From contig DXYF01000041.1 of NCBI GenBank assembly GCA_019415945.1, positions 1-64,000 on the forward strand: a stretch of DNA of 64,000 nucleotides, in the 5' to 3' direction. The notes beneath the pieces were generated by a model that saw only the letters and a program-made list of their open reading frames with translations, searched no databases and was not told the DNA's origin. The stretch is from Clostridiales bacterium (GTDB lineage Bacteria > Bacillota > Clostridia > Oscillospirales > Acutalibacteraceae). This document shows, in pieces, positions 52,882 to 61,524 of this stretch. The position numbers were made by a program, and so were the translations under genes. The first letter of the stretch is position 1, and every line of letters begins with the position of its first letter.

Positions 52882-54618
52882 ATGTTTAAATTAAGACGAT
52901 TTTTAAAGGACTACAAAAAAGAATGTATAATCGGACCGTTGTGCAAACTGTTTGAGGCTATACTTGAACTGCTTGTACCGCTCGTTATGGCAAACATAAT
53001 TGATGTCGGCGTAAAAAACGGTGACAGCGAATATGTTTTAAAAATGGGCGGCGTAATTGTTTTGCTCGGAATAGTGGGACTGCTCAGTGCACTTGTCTGC
53101 CAATACCTCGCTTCCAGAGCATCGCAGGGAGTCGGTACAAAAATTCGCCGAGAACTTTTTGCTCACATCAACTCTCTTTCCCACTCAGAGCTTGACAGGC
53201 TCGGCACTCCGTCGCTTATTACACGAATTACAAACGACACAAATCAGGTTCAGCAAAGTGTTGCAATGGGCATTCGTCTGCTTACCCGTGCCCCGTTTAT
53301 TGTTATCGGTGCATTGATAATGTCGATGACGATAAACCTTAAAATGTCGATAATATTTTTTATTGCGTCACTTTTGATAGGAATAACTCTGTATATCATA
53401 ATGAGTAAAAGTATTCCTATTTATACTGCTATTCAGAAAAAGCTTGATAAAATAGGTCTTATATCCCGTGAAAATCTTTCGGGCAACCGTGTTATCCGTG
53501 CGTTCTCAAAACAAAAGAGTGAAAAAATACGCATTGATACTTCTACCGAGGAACTTGCCAAGACATCAATACGAGTAAGCCGTCTTTCCTCTCTTTTGAG
53601 CCCGGTGACATATGCCGTTACTGACATTGCCATTATTGCAATAGTTTGGTTCGGTGCGGTAAATGTTGACAGCGGAAATATGCTGTCGGGCGATATAATC
53701 GCACTTATTAACTATATGACGCAGATTTTGCTTGCTATGATAGTTGTTGCAAACCTCGTTATTTTGATGACTAAAGCAAGTGCAAGTGCACAGAGAATCA
53801 ACGAGGTTTTTGAAACTCAGCCGAGTATTGTAGAAAAACAGACAGAGAACATTGCAGTTGACAAAAGTGTCGGCACACCAAAGGTTGAATTTGATAATGT
53901 AACTTTTACTTACGGTGACGGCGATGACGAGCTTAGCAACATCAGCTTTAAAATTATGCGTGGGCAAACCGTCGGCATAATAGGAGGAACAGGCTGCGGT
54001 AAAAGTACGCTTATCAACCTTATTCCCAGATATTACGATGTAAAAAGCGGCTGCGTAAATGTTGACGGAGTAAATGTCAAGGAATATCCGTTTATTCAGC
54101 TAAGGACGCAGATAGGCATCGTACCGCAGCAGTCAATTCTTTTCAGCGGCACTATAAGAGATAATATGAAATGGCAAAATAAAGACGCTACTGACGACGA
54201 TATTATTAATGCGTTAAAAATTGCACAGGCTTATGATTTTGTTTCGCTGCTTCCGAAAGGTCTTGACAGCCATGTTGAGCAGGGCGGAAAAAATTTCAGC
54301 GGCGGTCAGCGTCAAAGACTTTGCATTGCAAGAGCGATTGTCGGCAAGCCCGAATTGCTTATTCTTGACGACAGCTTTTCTGCTCTTGACTTTGCAACGG
54401 ACGCAAATTTGCGTAAAGCTTTAAAGAAAAATACAAACACAATGACGGTTATTATCGTAACTCAGCGTTGCTCTACAATTAAAAACGCAGACCTTATACT
54501 GGTTCTTGACGACGGAAAGCTTGCTGGATGCGGCACACACGACAAGCTGTTTGAGGAATGTGAAACCTACCGAGAAATATGCCTTTCTCAGCTTAAGGAA
54601 ACGGAGGCTAAAAAATGA
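52882..54618 (+). CDS. ABC exporter half-transporter with degenerate ATP site
   Basis: 578 residues. Six membrane helices, then an ATPase domain with Walker A GGTGCGKST, signature FSGGQ and Walker B LLILDDSF. The residue after the Walker B Asp is Asp instead of the catalytic Glu, and the switch His is Gln (VTQRCST). These are the hallmarks of the degenerate half of heterodimeric exporters such as BmrC/TM287 types. It overlaps the next gene by four bases. Substrate unknown; multidrug or lipid export is typical. Confidence 0.92.
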   Translation: MFKLRRFLKDYKKECIIGPLCKLFEAILELLVPLVMANIIDVGVKNGDSEYVLKMGGVIVLLGIVGLLSALVCQYLASRASQGVGTKIRRELFAHINSLSHSELDRLGTPSLITRITNDTNQVQQSVAMGIRLLTRAPFIVIGALIMSMTINLKMSIIFFIASLLIGITLYIIMSKSIPIYTAIQKKLDKIGLISRENLSGNRVIRAFSKQKSEKIRIDTSTEELAKTSIRVSRLSSLLSPVTYAVTDIAIIAIVWFGAVNVDSGNMLSGDIIALINYMTQILLAMIVVANLVILMTKASASAQRINEVFETQPSIVEKQTENIAVDKSVGTPKVEFDNVTFTYGDGDDELSNISFKIMRGQTVGIIGGTGCGKSTLINLIPRYYDVKSGCVNVDGVNVKEYPFIQLRTQIGIVPQQSILFSGTIRDNMKWQNKDATDDDIINALKIAQAYDFVSLLPKGLDSHVEQGGKNFSGGQRQRLCIARAIVGKPELLILDDSFSALDFATDANLRKALKKNTNTMTVIIVTQRCSTIKNADLILVLDDGKLAGCGTHDKLFEECETYREICLSQLKETEAKK

Positions 54619-56357
54619 AAAACAAGTCAGTCGTTTCAAAAATCTTTAAAAAAATAAAGCCGTATTGGCTCTACCTCGCAATAGCACTTATCAGTGCAGT
54701 GATCAGTGTTTCGCTTACACTCTATATTCCCGTGCTTATCGGTGATGCGGTTGACAATATTATTGACAAAGGAAATGTCAACTTTGAAAACATTATAAGA
54801 ATTTTAATTTATATTGCAATAGGCGTAGTCGGCGTCGCTGTTTTTCAGTGGATTATGAACTACTTTACAAACATCATAAGCTTTAAGACGGTGAGAGATT
54901 TACGCAGAGAGATTTTCGGAAAATTCAACAGCGTCCCTCTCTCCTACATTGACACACATCCGCACGGCGACTTAATAAGCCGAGTAATAAACGATGTTGA
55001 CGCTGTAGGCGACGGTCTTACACAGCTGTTTTTACAACTGTTTTCGGGTGTTGTAACAATAGTCGGAACTCTCATATTTATGCTGATGATTGACTGGCGA
55101 ATTGCACTTGCCGTTGTAATTCTGACACCTCTGTCGCTGTTTGTTGCGGCTTTTATCGGAAAGCTCAGCCATAAAACTTTCAGAGAACAGCAGCTTTTGC
55201 AGGGAGAAATTTCATCATATGTTGAAGAACATGTGGGCAACCAAAGAATTGTAAAGGCTTTTTCATACGAAAGCAGGGCTATGAACGATTTTGAAAATTT
55301 GAATAAGAAACTGTACAAGGTGGGATTTCTCGCACAGTTTGCAGGAGCTCTTGCAAACCCGAGTACGCGGTTTGTAAACGCTATGGTATATGCGACGGTC
55401 GGAATTTTCGGTGCTTTGACCGCAATTTCAGGCACACTCTCTATCGGTCAGCTTTCATGCTTTTTAACATACGCAAACCAGTACACAAAACCGTTTAACG
55501 AGGTTACGGGAGTGCTTACTCAGCTTCAAACAGGTATGGCTGCTGCAGGAAGAGTTTTTGAAATTCTTGAAGAAGAAAACGAAACTCCCGACTCGCCAAA
55601 CGCTCCTGTTTTAGACAACTGCAAGGGCAATGTTAAAATTGATAATGTCAGCTTTTCTTATACAAAGGAAAAGCCGCTTATAAAAGGATTTTCACTTGAT
55701 GTCAAAAGCGACAGCAAGATTGCCATTGTAGGACCTACCGGCTGCGGCAAAACAACATTTATCAACCTGCTCATGAGGTTTTATGAAACCGACAGCGGAA
55801 AGATTACTATCGACGGTGTTGATATAAAGAGCCTGACAAGAGATAATCTAAGACATCAATTCGGAATGGTTTTACAGGACAGCTGGCTATTCTGCGGAAC
55901 TATAATGGAAAATTTGAGATACGGCAATGAAAATGCCACTGACGAAGAGGTTATTGATGCTGCTAAAGCGGCGTATGCTCACAGCTTTATAAGGCGTATG
56001 CCTGACGGCTACAACACGGTGATAAGCGAGGGCGGCGGTAATTTAAGTCAGGGACAAAAACAGCTTTTGTGTATTGCAAGGGCAATGCTCACAAACCCGC
56101 CGATTCTTATTTTGGACGAAGCAACTTCGTCAATAGATACTCTCACGGAAATCCGAGTTCAAAAGGCATTTGCAAAGATGATGAAAGGCAAAACAAGCTT
56201 TGTCGTTGCTCACAGGCTTTCGACCATCAAGGAAAGCGATGTCATCCTTGTTATGAAAGACGGAAACATCATTGAACAGGGCAACCACGAAGAGCTTATC
56301 AAAAAAGGTGGTTTTTACTGCACACTTTACAACAGCCAGTTTGCTAAAGCAGAATAA
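54615..56357 (+). CDS. ABC exporter half-transporter with consensus ATP site
   Basis: 580 residues. Same architecture as its partner, with Walker A GPTGCGKTT, Walker B ILILDEATSS (catalytic Glu present) and the switch His in VAHRLST. Its signature is LSQGQ. In a heterodimer the active site would combine this Walker A/B with the FSGGQ of the other subunit. The ATG overlaps the upstream stop. The TAA stop lies inside the first bases of repeat A copy 3. Confidence 0.92.
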   Translation: MKNKSVVSKIFKKIKPYWLYLAIALISAVISVSLTLYIPVLIGDAVDNIIDKGNVNFENIIRILIYIAIGVVGVAVFQWIMNYFTNIISFKTVRDLRREIFGKFNSVPLSYIDTHPHGDLISRVINDVDAVGDGLTQLFLQLFSGVVTIVGTLIFMLMIDWRIALAVVILTPLSLFVAAFIGKLSHKTFREQQLLQGEISSYVEEHVGNQRIVKAFSYESRAMNDFENLNKKLYKVGFLAQFAGALANPSTRFVNAMVYATVGIFGALTAISGTLSIGQLSCFLTYANQYTKPFNEVTGVLTQLQTGMAAAGRVFEILEEENETPDSPNAPVLDNCKGNVKIDNVSFSYTKEKPLIKGFSLDVKSDSKIAIVGPTGCGKTTFINLLMRFYETDSGKITIDGVDIKSLTRDNLRHQFGMVLQDSWLFCGTIMENLRYGNENATDEEVIDAAKAAYAHSFIRRMPDGYNTVISEGGGNLSQGQKQLLCIARAMLTNPPILILDEATSSIDTLTEIRVQKAFAKMMKGKTSFVVAHRLSTIKESDVILVMKDGNIIEQGNHEELIKKGGFYCTLYNSQFAKAE

Positions 56358-56402
56358 AAAAGTCGAGTGCCTCGACACTGGGTTCGAGCAGTTTCCTATA
56401 AT
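56355..56402 (+). repeat. Intergenic repeat family A, copy 3 (internally deleted)
   Basis: About 48 bp. The 5' part (AAAAAAGTCGAG, hairpin, GGTTCGAGCAG) is joined straight to the 3' part (TTTCCTATAATG). The loss runs from the first to the second TTCGAGCAG of the full-length form, leaving one copy of that nine-base direct repeat. The upstream gene's TAA stop is built from the first bases of the element. Confidence 0.85.
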
Positions 56403-56429
56403 GTTAAAAATATGATTTAAATAATAAAG

Positions 56430-56457
56430 GTCGGAAATGTATTTTTACATTTCTGAC
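56430..56457. terminator. Bidirectional terminator between the ABC exporter and queH
   Basis: GTCGGAAATGTA pairs with TACATTTCTGAC (12 pairs, TTTT loop) between convergent genes; moderately T-rich on both sides. Confidence 0.7.
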
Positions 56458-56479
56458 ATTTATTGTTTCACACCTGTTA

Positions 56480-57100
56480 TTATCCGTCTGTGCTGTTTTT
56501 ACTAAAAACACAGCCGCAGTAATCTTGTCTGTATAAATCATATTTCTTTGACAGAACAATAGAGCGTTTATAGCCCTCCCGTTTTTTAAAATCACTGAAA
56601 AGCCATTTTACGCCGTAACGCTTTGAAAGCTCATCCCCTATTGAATTAATAACCTGAGCATTTTTTAGAGGACTGATAGTAAGCGTAGTTGAAAAATAAT
56701 CGCAGCCGAGCGTTTTTGCAATCTTTGCTGATGCTTCAAGTCTCAGTGCAAAGCACTTCTCACAGCGTTTGCCGCCCTCCGGCTCGTTCTCAAAACCCTT
56801 TACCGCCCTAAAAAAATCCCGTGTATCATACTCACCGTCAACAATAGTTACAGGATTTTTAAACTCCATAAGGGAAACAAGCCTTTTTTCTTCTTTAAGC
56901 CTGTATTCATATTCTTCTTTAAGAGAAATATTCGGATTATAATAAAAAATTATTATCTCAAAATACTGTGACAGATATTCAAGGCAATAGCTCGAACAAG
57001 GTGCACAGCACGCATGAAGGAGAAGTTTAGGCACAACGCCTTTTAAAGCGTTTTCTTCTATTGTTTGGTCAAGTATTTTCTGATAGTTTATCTTGTTCAT
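56480..57100 (-). CDS. queH: Epoxyqueuosine reductase QueH
   Basis: 206 residues (DUF208 family). It reduces epoxyqueuosine to queuosine in tRNA without cobalamin. Cysteine motifs visible: HACCAPCSS near the N-terminus, RCEKCFALRL in the middle and YCGC near the end, together the iron-sulfur ligands. It completes the queuosine pathway begun by queA and tgt at 7-9 kb. No clear ribosome site, so it is probably coupled to the upstream HAD gene. Confidence 0.93.
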   Translation of the reverse strand: MNKINYQKILDQTIEENALKGVVPKLLLHACCAPCSSYCLEYLSQYFEIIIFYYNPNISLKEEYEYRLKEEKRLVSLMEFKNPVTIVDGEYDTRDFFRAVKGFENEPEGGKRCEKCFALRLEASAKIAKTLGCDYFSTTLTISPLKNAQVINSIGDELSKRYGVKWLFSDFKKREGYKRSIVLSKKYDLYRQDYCGCVFSKNSTDG

Positions 57101-57106
57101 GGTAAT

Positions 57107-57763
57107 TTATAATGTAATAATATATTCAAAAAGTTCTTTTGCGTTTGACGCTACAAATTGCGCACCTGCCTTTAAAAGCTCAGCCTTGCCTCTGAACCCC
57201 CACTCAACACCAGCCATTTTAACATTTGCGTTTTTAGCAGTGTACACATCTACATCGCTGTCACCTATATAGATACATTCCTCATTTGAAATATTGTGTT
57301 TGTTCAGTATTGCTGTCAAAGCCGCTTTGTCAGGCTTTGGTTTGTATTCGCTTTTTTTGCCCCAAGCCTCTGTAAATTTGTGTTCAGGATAGACTCTGTC
57401 TAATATTTGTGCGACAAATTCGTCAGGCTTATTTGACAGAACCGCAGTTTTTATTCCTTTTTCATCAAGATTTTCTAAAAGCCACGCACAACCCTCATAA
57501 TCGGCTGTATTATCATTACAATGTATTTTATACTCGCTGTTAAAAGTTTCGGATACAATTTTTAGCTTTTCGGGATCATCTGCATAGCTGCCCAAGGCAC
57601 GCTTTATAAGCATCTCTCTGCCGTTGCCGACATAGTGTTTGTAATTTTCAATCGGCTTTTCTTCAAGTCCTGCTTTTTTCAGTCCTTTATTCACGCTTTG
57701 TGCAAGGTCGGTAAGCGAATTTACAAGCGTTCCGTCAAGATCAAATACAACCATTTTTATCAT
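57107..57763 (-). CDS. HAD-family phosphatase (phosphoglycolate phosphatase-like)
   Basis: 218 residues. HAD subfamily IA: motif I DLDGTLVNS, motif II LSNKPD, Lys in KPKPDK, and motif IV IGDSDVD. A four-helix cap lies between motifs I and II. Resembles Gph but the substrate cannot be set from sequence. The first ATG (57763) is used; an ATG three codons later is possible. Confidence 0.88.
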   Translation of the reverse strand: MIKMVVFDLDGTLVNSLTDLAQSVNKGLKKAGLEEKPIENYKHYVGNGREMLIKRALGSYADDPEKLKIVSETFNSEYKIHCNDNTADYEGCAWLLENLDEKGIKTAVLSNKPDEFVAQILDRVYPEHKFTEAWGKKSEYKPKPDKAALTAILNKHNISNEECIYIGDSDVDVYTAKNANVKMAGVEWGFRGKAELLKAGAQFVASNAKELFEYIITL

Positions 57764-57769
57764 AATAAA

Positions 57770-58363
57770 TCAGTTTAGTCCTTTCTCCTGTTCAAAAATA
57801 ATTGCTCTGCACGGTGCAGCCTCAACGCCTCCCAGTTTTATCGGGAACGCACATAAATCGTACTCACCGTCATCAATAGCCGAAAGATTAAGGTTTTCAA
57901 GAATTGCAATTCCTGCTCTGGCAAGCTCTCGGTGGGTTCTGTCCTCATCATACGGAGGGGCGATTGACGGTGCGTCTGTCCCGACAAGCACAACTCTGCT
58001 TGACGCAAGCACTATTGCTGCGGAATGAGAAATAAATGTTTTTCCCTCTCCGTGAAACAGTACCCGCCTCTTGCAGTAAGGTAGCAGCCTCTCCATATCC
58101 TCACCGGTAAGGACACCGCTGACTGAAATCACCGTGCATTTGCCGAAAAAAGTATTGAGTCTGATTTTATCAACAGAGCTTCCGCTTTCAAAATAATGAA
58201 GAGGTGCATCAATATGAGTTCCCGAATGAACAGACATTGAAAGCACGGAAAGATTGTATTCATCACCTTTTTCAATACTTTTGATATTTTCTATTTTAGT
58301 TTCGGGATCACCGTCATAAACAGGCGTGCTTACAGTGTCCCGAGAAATATCGTGAATAAACAA
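57770..58363 (-). CDS. Cyclase-family metal hydrolase
   Basis: 197 residues of PF04199 (kynurenine formamidase-like 'cyclase' family). The metal motif HSGTHIDAPLHY is intact. The partner His/Glu may lie in the HRELARAGI stretch. Real substrates vary widely; tryptophan catabolism genes are absent here, so kynurenine formamidase is unlikely. TTG start. First gene of a three-gene unit with the HAD and queH genes. Confidence 0.85.
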   Translation of the reverse strand: MFIHDISRDTVSTPVYDGDPETKIENIKSIEKGDEYNLSVLSMSVHSGTHIDAPLHYFESGSSVDKIRLNTFFGKCTVISVSGVLTGEDMERLLPYCKRRVLFHGEGKTFISHSAAIVLASSRVVLVGTDAPSIAPPYDEDRTHRELARAGIAILENLNLSAIDDGEYDLCAFPIKLGGVEAAPCRAIIFEQEKGLN

Positions 58364-58468
58364 GTCCGTTCATCTCCGTTCCTCATTTTCTTGCTTTATA
58401 TTTTAACACATAAAAGACCGTTTTGTACAGAGAAAAGTCGAATATTACCACTGAATACACTCTTTTTG

Positions 58469-58565
58469 TAAAAAAGTCGAGTGCCTCGACACTGGGTTCG
58501 AGCAGACAGGTTGATATTGTCAAAACTTCTCTGCCCGACCGTTTTCAAGCAGTTTCCTATAAAGC
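58469..58565 (+). repeat. Intergenic repeat family A, copy 4 (full length)
   Basis: About 97 bp with the perfect GTCGAG-TGC-CTCGAC hairpin, the inner long hairpin with two base changes, and a second repeat altered to TTCAAGCAG. It lies between the cyclase gene promoter region and the dockerin gene terminator. Confidence 0.88.
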
Positions 58566-58566
58566 A

Positions 58567-58597
58567 AAAAATAAAGCCCCACCGAGGGTGAGGCTTT
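58567..58597 (-). terminator. Terminator of the dockerin-protein gene
   Basis: On the minus strand AAAGCCTCACC pairs with GGTGGGGCTTT (11 pairs, one G-U) over a CTC loop, followed by ATTTTTT. The wobble pair is complete only in this direction. Confidence 0.9.
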
Positions 58598-58612
58598 AAT
58601 CAGCTTTTTATT

Positions 58613-59815
58613 TTACATTGCACCTGCTACATATTCAACGCCAACATTAGCAGTATTTGTATATCCGCCAACGATGTACTTCTGGATATATGTAACATCA
58701 ACAATAGAGATTCTGCCGTCGCCGTTAACATCAGCAAGATAGTTAGTCATGCTTGATGTAGTATCAGCATATGTCAAAGCAATCTTCTGAACTGTTGTAG
58801 CGTCAGTAACATTAATTACTCCGTCACTGTTTACATCACCAAACACATATTTGGGTTCAGGAACTGTTGTGGGTTCTGTAGCCTCTGTTGTTGGCTCTGT
58901 TGTAGGCTCTGTAGCCTCAGTTGTAGGCTCTGTTGTGGGCTCAGTAGTCGGCTCTGTAGCCTCAGTTGTGGGCTCTGTTGTGGGCTCGGTAGTCGGCTCT
59001 GTAGCCTCAGTTGTGGGTACTGTTGTTTCAGGAATTGTAGGCTCTACACCGAGCAATGAAGCGATTGTTTCAAGAGAAGCAGTGTTTGGATAAGCTTCGG
59101 GATCAGCAAGTTCAGCTGCAAAGTCATTTGCATACTGAACAAAAACAGCCGAAGGCTCTACTCCAAGTTCTTTACAGTCAGCCTGAACAAGCTCAGGTGT
59201 AATAATTGAAGCATTCATAATTGCATAATCATGAAGGAAGTTTGATACTACTTGCTCTTTTGGCTGATAGAACGGGAAATAACTTCCTGAAATCTTACCT
59301 GTTGAAGTAATTACTGCCTTAGGACCGTACTTGTCAGAATTGTTTTTCCAAGCAGCACCGAAGCTGACCTTTGTTGAATCTACAGGGTTCTCGATCATCT
59401 CACCTGTTACATAAATTGTGTCGCCGAGGCAATCTACGCCGAAAGTCATATCACAGGTCTGATGGACTCCTTTGTTTGTGTCAATAGTAGAGAAAATTAT
59501 AAGGTAGTCCGAGCCAGCCTTAATCTCTCCAAGCTTAGAAGTATCGAAGTAATATAAACCTGTTTCTGTGTCTTTCTTGCAAAGCTCTGACTTTGACTGC
59601 CATGAAGCAGGTGTAATGGGGTCAGGTCCGTAAACATTATCAATGTGACAGTAAACTGACTTCGTTGTTCCCCACTCCTCGAGAGTAGGTAATTCAAAAT
59701 AAACATTTGTGTCTGTATCAGCTGCTGAAGCAGAGAAAATTGTAAAACCTGTAAAACAGGAAGCTGCCATTAACACTGCAAGAGCGAGACTGATAATCTT
59801 TGATGATTTTTTCAT
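58613..59815 (-). CDS. Secreted dockerin protein with Thr/Glu/Pro linker
   Basis: 400 residues. A signal peptide (1-31) leads to an N-terminal beta-type domain (about 36-185) with aromatic strands, then a helical stretch, a TEPTTE-type linker (262-320) and a C-terminal type I dockerin (325-385). The dockerin has two EF-hand-like calcium loops (D327-D338 and D362-D373). Dockerins attach proteins to cohesins of cellulosome- or amylosome-like complexes. No cohesin is in this window. The N-terminal domain looks carbohydrate-binding-like, but this is weak. AAGGAGG precedes the ATG. The gene ends at a strong terminator. Confidence 0.87.
   Translation of the reverse strand: MKKSSKIISLALAVLMAASCFTGFTIFSASAADTDTNVYFELPTLEEWGTTKSVYCHIDNVYGPDPITPASWQSKSELCKKDTETGLYYFDTSKLGEIKAGSDYLIIFSTIDTNKGVHQTCDMTFGVDCLGDTIYVTGEMIENPVDSTKVSFGAAWKNNSDKYGPKAVITSTGKISGSYFPFYQPKEQVVSNFLHDYAIMNASIITPELVQADCKELGVEPSAVFVQYANDFAAELADPEAYPNTASLETIASLLGVEPTIPETTVPTTEATEPTTEPTTEPTTEATEPTTEPTTEPTTEATEPTTEPTTEATEPTTVPEPKYVFGDVNSDGVINVTDATTVQKIALTYADTTSSMTNYLADVNGDGRISIVDVTYIQKYIVGGYTNTANVGVEYVAGAM
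58856..59032 (-). repeat. 45-bp tandem repeat encoding the dockerin linker
   Basis: Codes for the TEATEPTTEPTTEPT unit (15 residues) about two full times plus partial units. The repeats differ at third positions, so they are not recent exact duplications. Lengths may vary between strains. Confidence 0.75.
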
Positions 59816-59834
59816 CGCTAATTCCTCCTTTTTG

Positions 59835-59887
59835 ATTACTCGAAATTTGAGTAATTACATTATATATCAAATTAAACATTTTTACAA
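59835..59887 (-). promoter_or_regulatory. Dockerin-gene promoter with operator-like palindrome
   Basis: On the minus strand TTGTAA (59882-59887), 17 nt, TATAAT (59859-59864). A palindrome ATTACTC-N7-GAGTAAT (59835-59855) covers the expected start point (about 59852), a position typical of a repressor site or a 5' stem-loop in the mRNA. Confidence 0.7.
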
Positions 59888-59969
59888 GTACTTTTTAGGA
59901 AATATAGTTAATTTTTTTTTAATTATTTAAGGATATATTTGCATAAAAAATAATCAACCTTTAAAACTC

Positions 59970-59998
59970 TTGACACATCTTAAAAATAATTGTATTAT
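59970..59998 (+). promoter_or_regulatory. Promoter of glyS
   Basis: TTGACA, 17 nt, TATTAT. The short leader (about 35 nt) leaves no room for a T-box. Confidence 0.85.
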
Positions 59999-60040
59999 CT
60001 GTATTGTATATAAGTATGCATAGGAAATGAGGTTGTATTT

Positions 60041-61417
60041 ATGAAAAACACCAGTAAGACAATGGATAAAATTGTTGCCCTTTGCAAAGGCAGAGGCTTT
60101 GTTTATCCGGGATCTGAAATTTACGGCGGTCTTGCAAACACTTGGGACTACGGTCCTTTGGGCATGGCACTTAAAAACAACATAAAGCAGGCTTGGCTTA
60201 AAAAATTTGTTCAGGAAAACAAATACAATGTAGGGCTTGACTCTGCAATTCTTATGAATCCGCAGACCTGGGTTGCTTCGGGACACCTCGGCGGATTTTC
60301 CGACCCGCTCATGGACTGCAAGGAATGTAAAACACGCCACCGTGCAGACAATCTTATTGAGGATTTTGACGGCACCAATGTTGCAGGCTGGACGAACGAA
60401 CAAATGATGGACTATATTAAAGAAAAGTCTATCCCCTGCCCCAACTGCGGAAAGCACAATTTTACCGACATTCGTCAGTTCAACCTTATGTTTAAAACAT
60501 TTCAGGGCGTTACCGAGGACAGTAAAAATGAAATATATCTTCGTCCCGAAACTGCTCAGGGTATTTTTGTGAACTTCTCAAATATTCAGAGAACAAGCCG
60601 CAAAAAAATACCGTTTGGTGTTGCACAAATAGGTAAGAGCTTCAGAAACGAAATTACTCCGGGCAACTTCATTTTCCGTGTGCGTGAATTCGAGCAGATG
60701 GAGCTTGAGTTTTTCTGCAAACCCGGTACTGATCTTGAATGGTTTGAATACTGGAGAGCTTTTTGCCGTGACTTTTTGTATTCTCTTAATATTAAGGAAG
60801 AAAATCTGCGTTTGCGTGATCATTCTGCCGAGGAGCTTTGCTTCTATTCAAAGGCTACTACGGATTTCGAATACCTCTTCCCGTTCGGCTGGGGTGAGCT
60901 CTGGGGCGTTGCCGACAGAACGGATTATGACCTCACACAGCACAGCAAAACCTGCGGAAAACCGATTGAATACTTTGATCAGACAACAAACGAAAAATAT
61001 ATTCCTTATGTTATTGAGCCTTCCCTCGGCGTTGAGCGTTTGTTCCTTGCCATAGTGGTTGAAGCGTATGACGAGGAGCAGATTGACGAAAAAGATACAA
61101 GAGTTGTTCTGCACCTGCACCCTGCACTTGCTCCGTTTAAGGCTGCGGTTCTTCCTTTGTCGAAAAAACTTAACGAAAAAGCAGAAGAAGTTTATGAGAT
61201 GCTTACAAAGGACTTTATGGTTGACTATGATGACGCAGGCTCAATAGGCAAGCGTTACAGACGCCAGGATGAAATTGGAACTCCCTTCTGCATAACATAT
61301 GACTTTGATTCTGCTGAGGACGGATGTGTTACGGTTCGTGACCGCGACACAATGCAGCAGGAAAGAGTTTCTATTGATAAACTGAAAGAATATATTGCAG
61401 AGAAAATTAAATTTTAA
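60041..61417 (+). CDS. glyS: Glycyl-tRNA synthetase (dimeric, GlyQS type)
   Basis: 458 residues. Class II synthetase of the single-chain alpha2 type. Motif 2 region IGKSFRNEITP, RPETAQGIF and motif 3 PSLGVERLFLA are visible; a zinc-type Cys cluster (CKECK, CPNCGKH) lies near residues 90-145. A C-terminal anticodon-binding domain follows. Downstream and convergent is glgB. Confidence 0.97.
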   Translation: MKNTSKTMDKIVALCKGRGFVYPGSEIYGGLANTWDYGPLGMALKNNIKQAWLKKFVQENKYNVGLDSAILMNPQTWVASGHLGGFSDPLMDCKECKTRHRADNLIEDFDGTNVAGWTNEQMMDYIKEKSIPCPNCGKHNFTDIRQFNLMFKTFQGVTEDSKNEIYLRPETAQGIFVNFSNIQRTSRKKIPFGVAQIGKSFRNEITPGNFIFRVREFEQMELEFFCKPGTDLEWFEYWRAFCRDFLYSLNIKEENLRLRDHSAEELCFYSKATTDFEYLFPFGWGELWGVADRTDYDLTQHSKTCGKPIEYFDQTTNEKYIPYVIEPSLGVERLFLAIVVEAYDEEQIDEKDTRVVLHLHPALAPFKAAVLPLSKKLNEKAEEVYEMLTKDFMVDYDDAGSIGKRYRRQDEIGTPFCITYDFDSAEDGCVTVRDRDTMQQERVSIDKLKEYIAEKIKF

Positions 61418-61430
61418 TTTATGCAAAGCA

Positions 61431-61475
61431 CAAAAATTGAGCGGCATCTGACAGATACCGCTCATTATTTTTATA
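61431..61475. terminator. Bidirectional terminator between glyS and glgB
   Basis: TGAGCGGCATCTG pairs with CAGATACCGCTCA (one mismatch), flanked by T-rich sequence on the plus side and by TTTTTG on the minus side. Confidence 0.88.
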
Positions 61476-61524
61476 TAAAATTAATTTTAAGATTAAATTT
61501 GAAAACAAGTCATCTTAAGTATAA

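Noticed and set aside
58867..59020. CRISPR-like array in the dockerin gene
   Set aside because: The direct repeats are in-frame linker codons without unique spacers.
58851..59093. A Val/Gly/Ser repeat protein antisense to the dockerin linker
   Set aside because: It is the complement of the TEPTTE-coding tandem repeat, not an independent gene.
59999..60040. T-box leader of glyS
   Set aside because: Only about 35 nt separate the promoter from the start codon, too short for a T-box.
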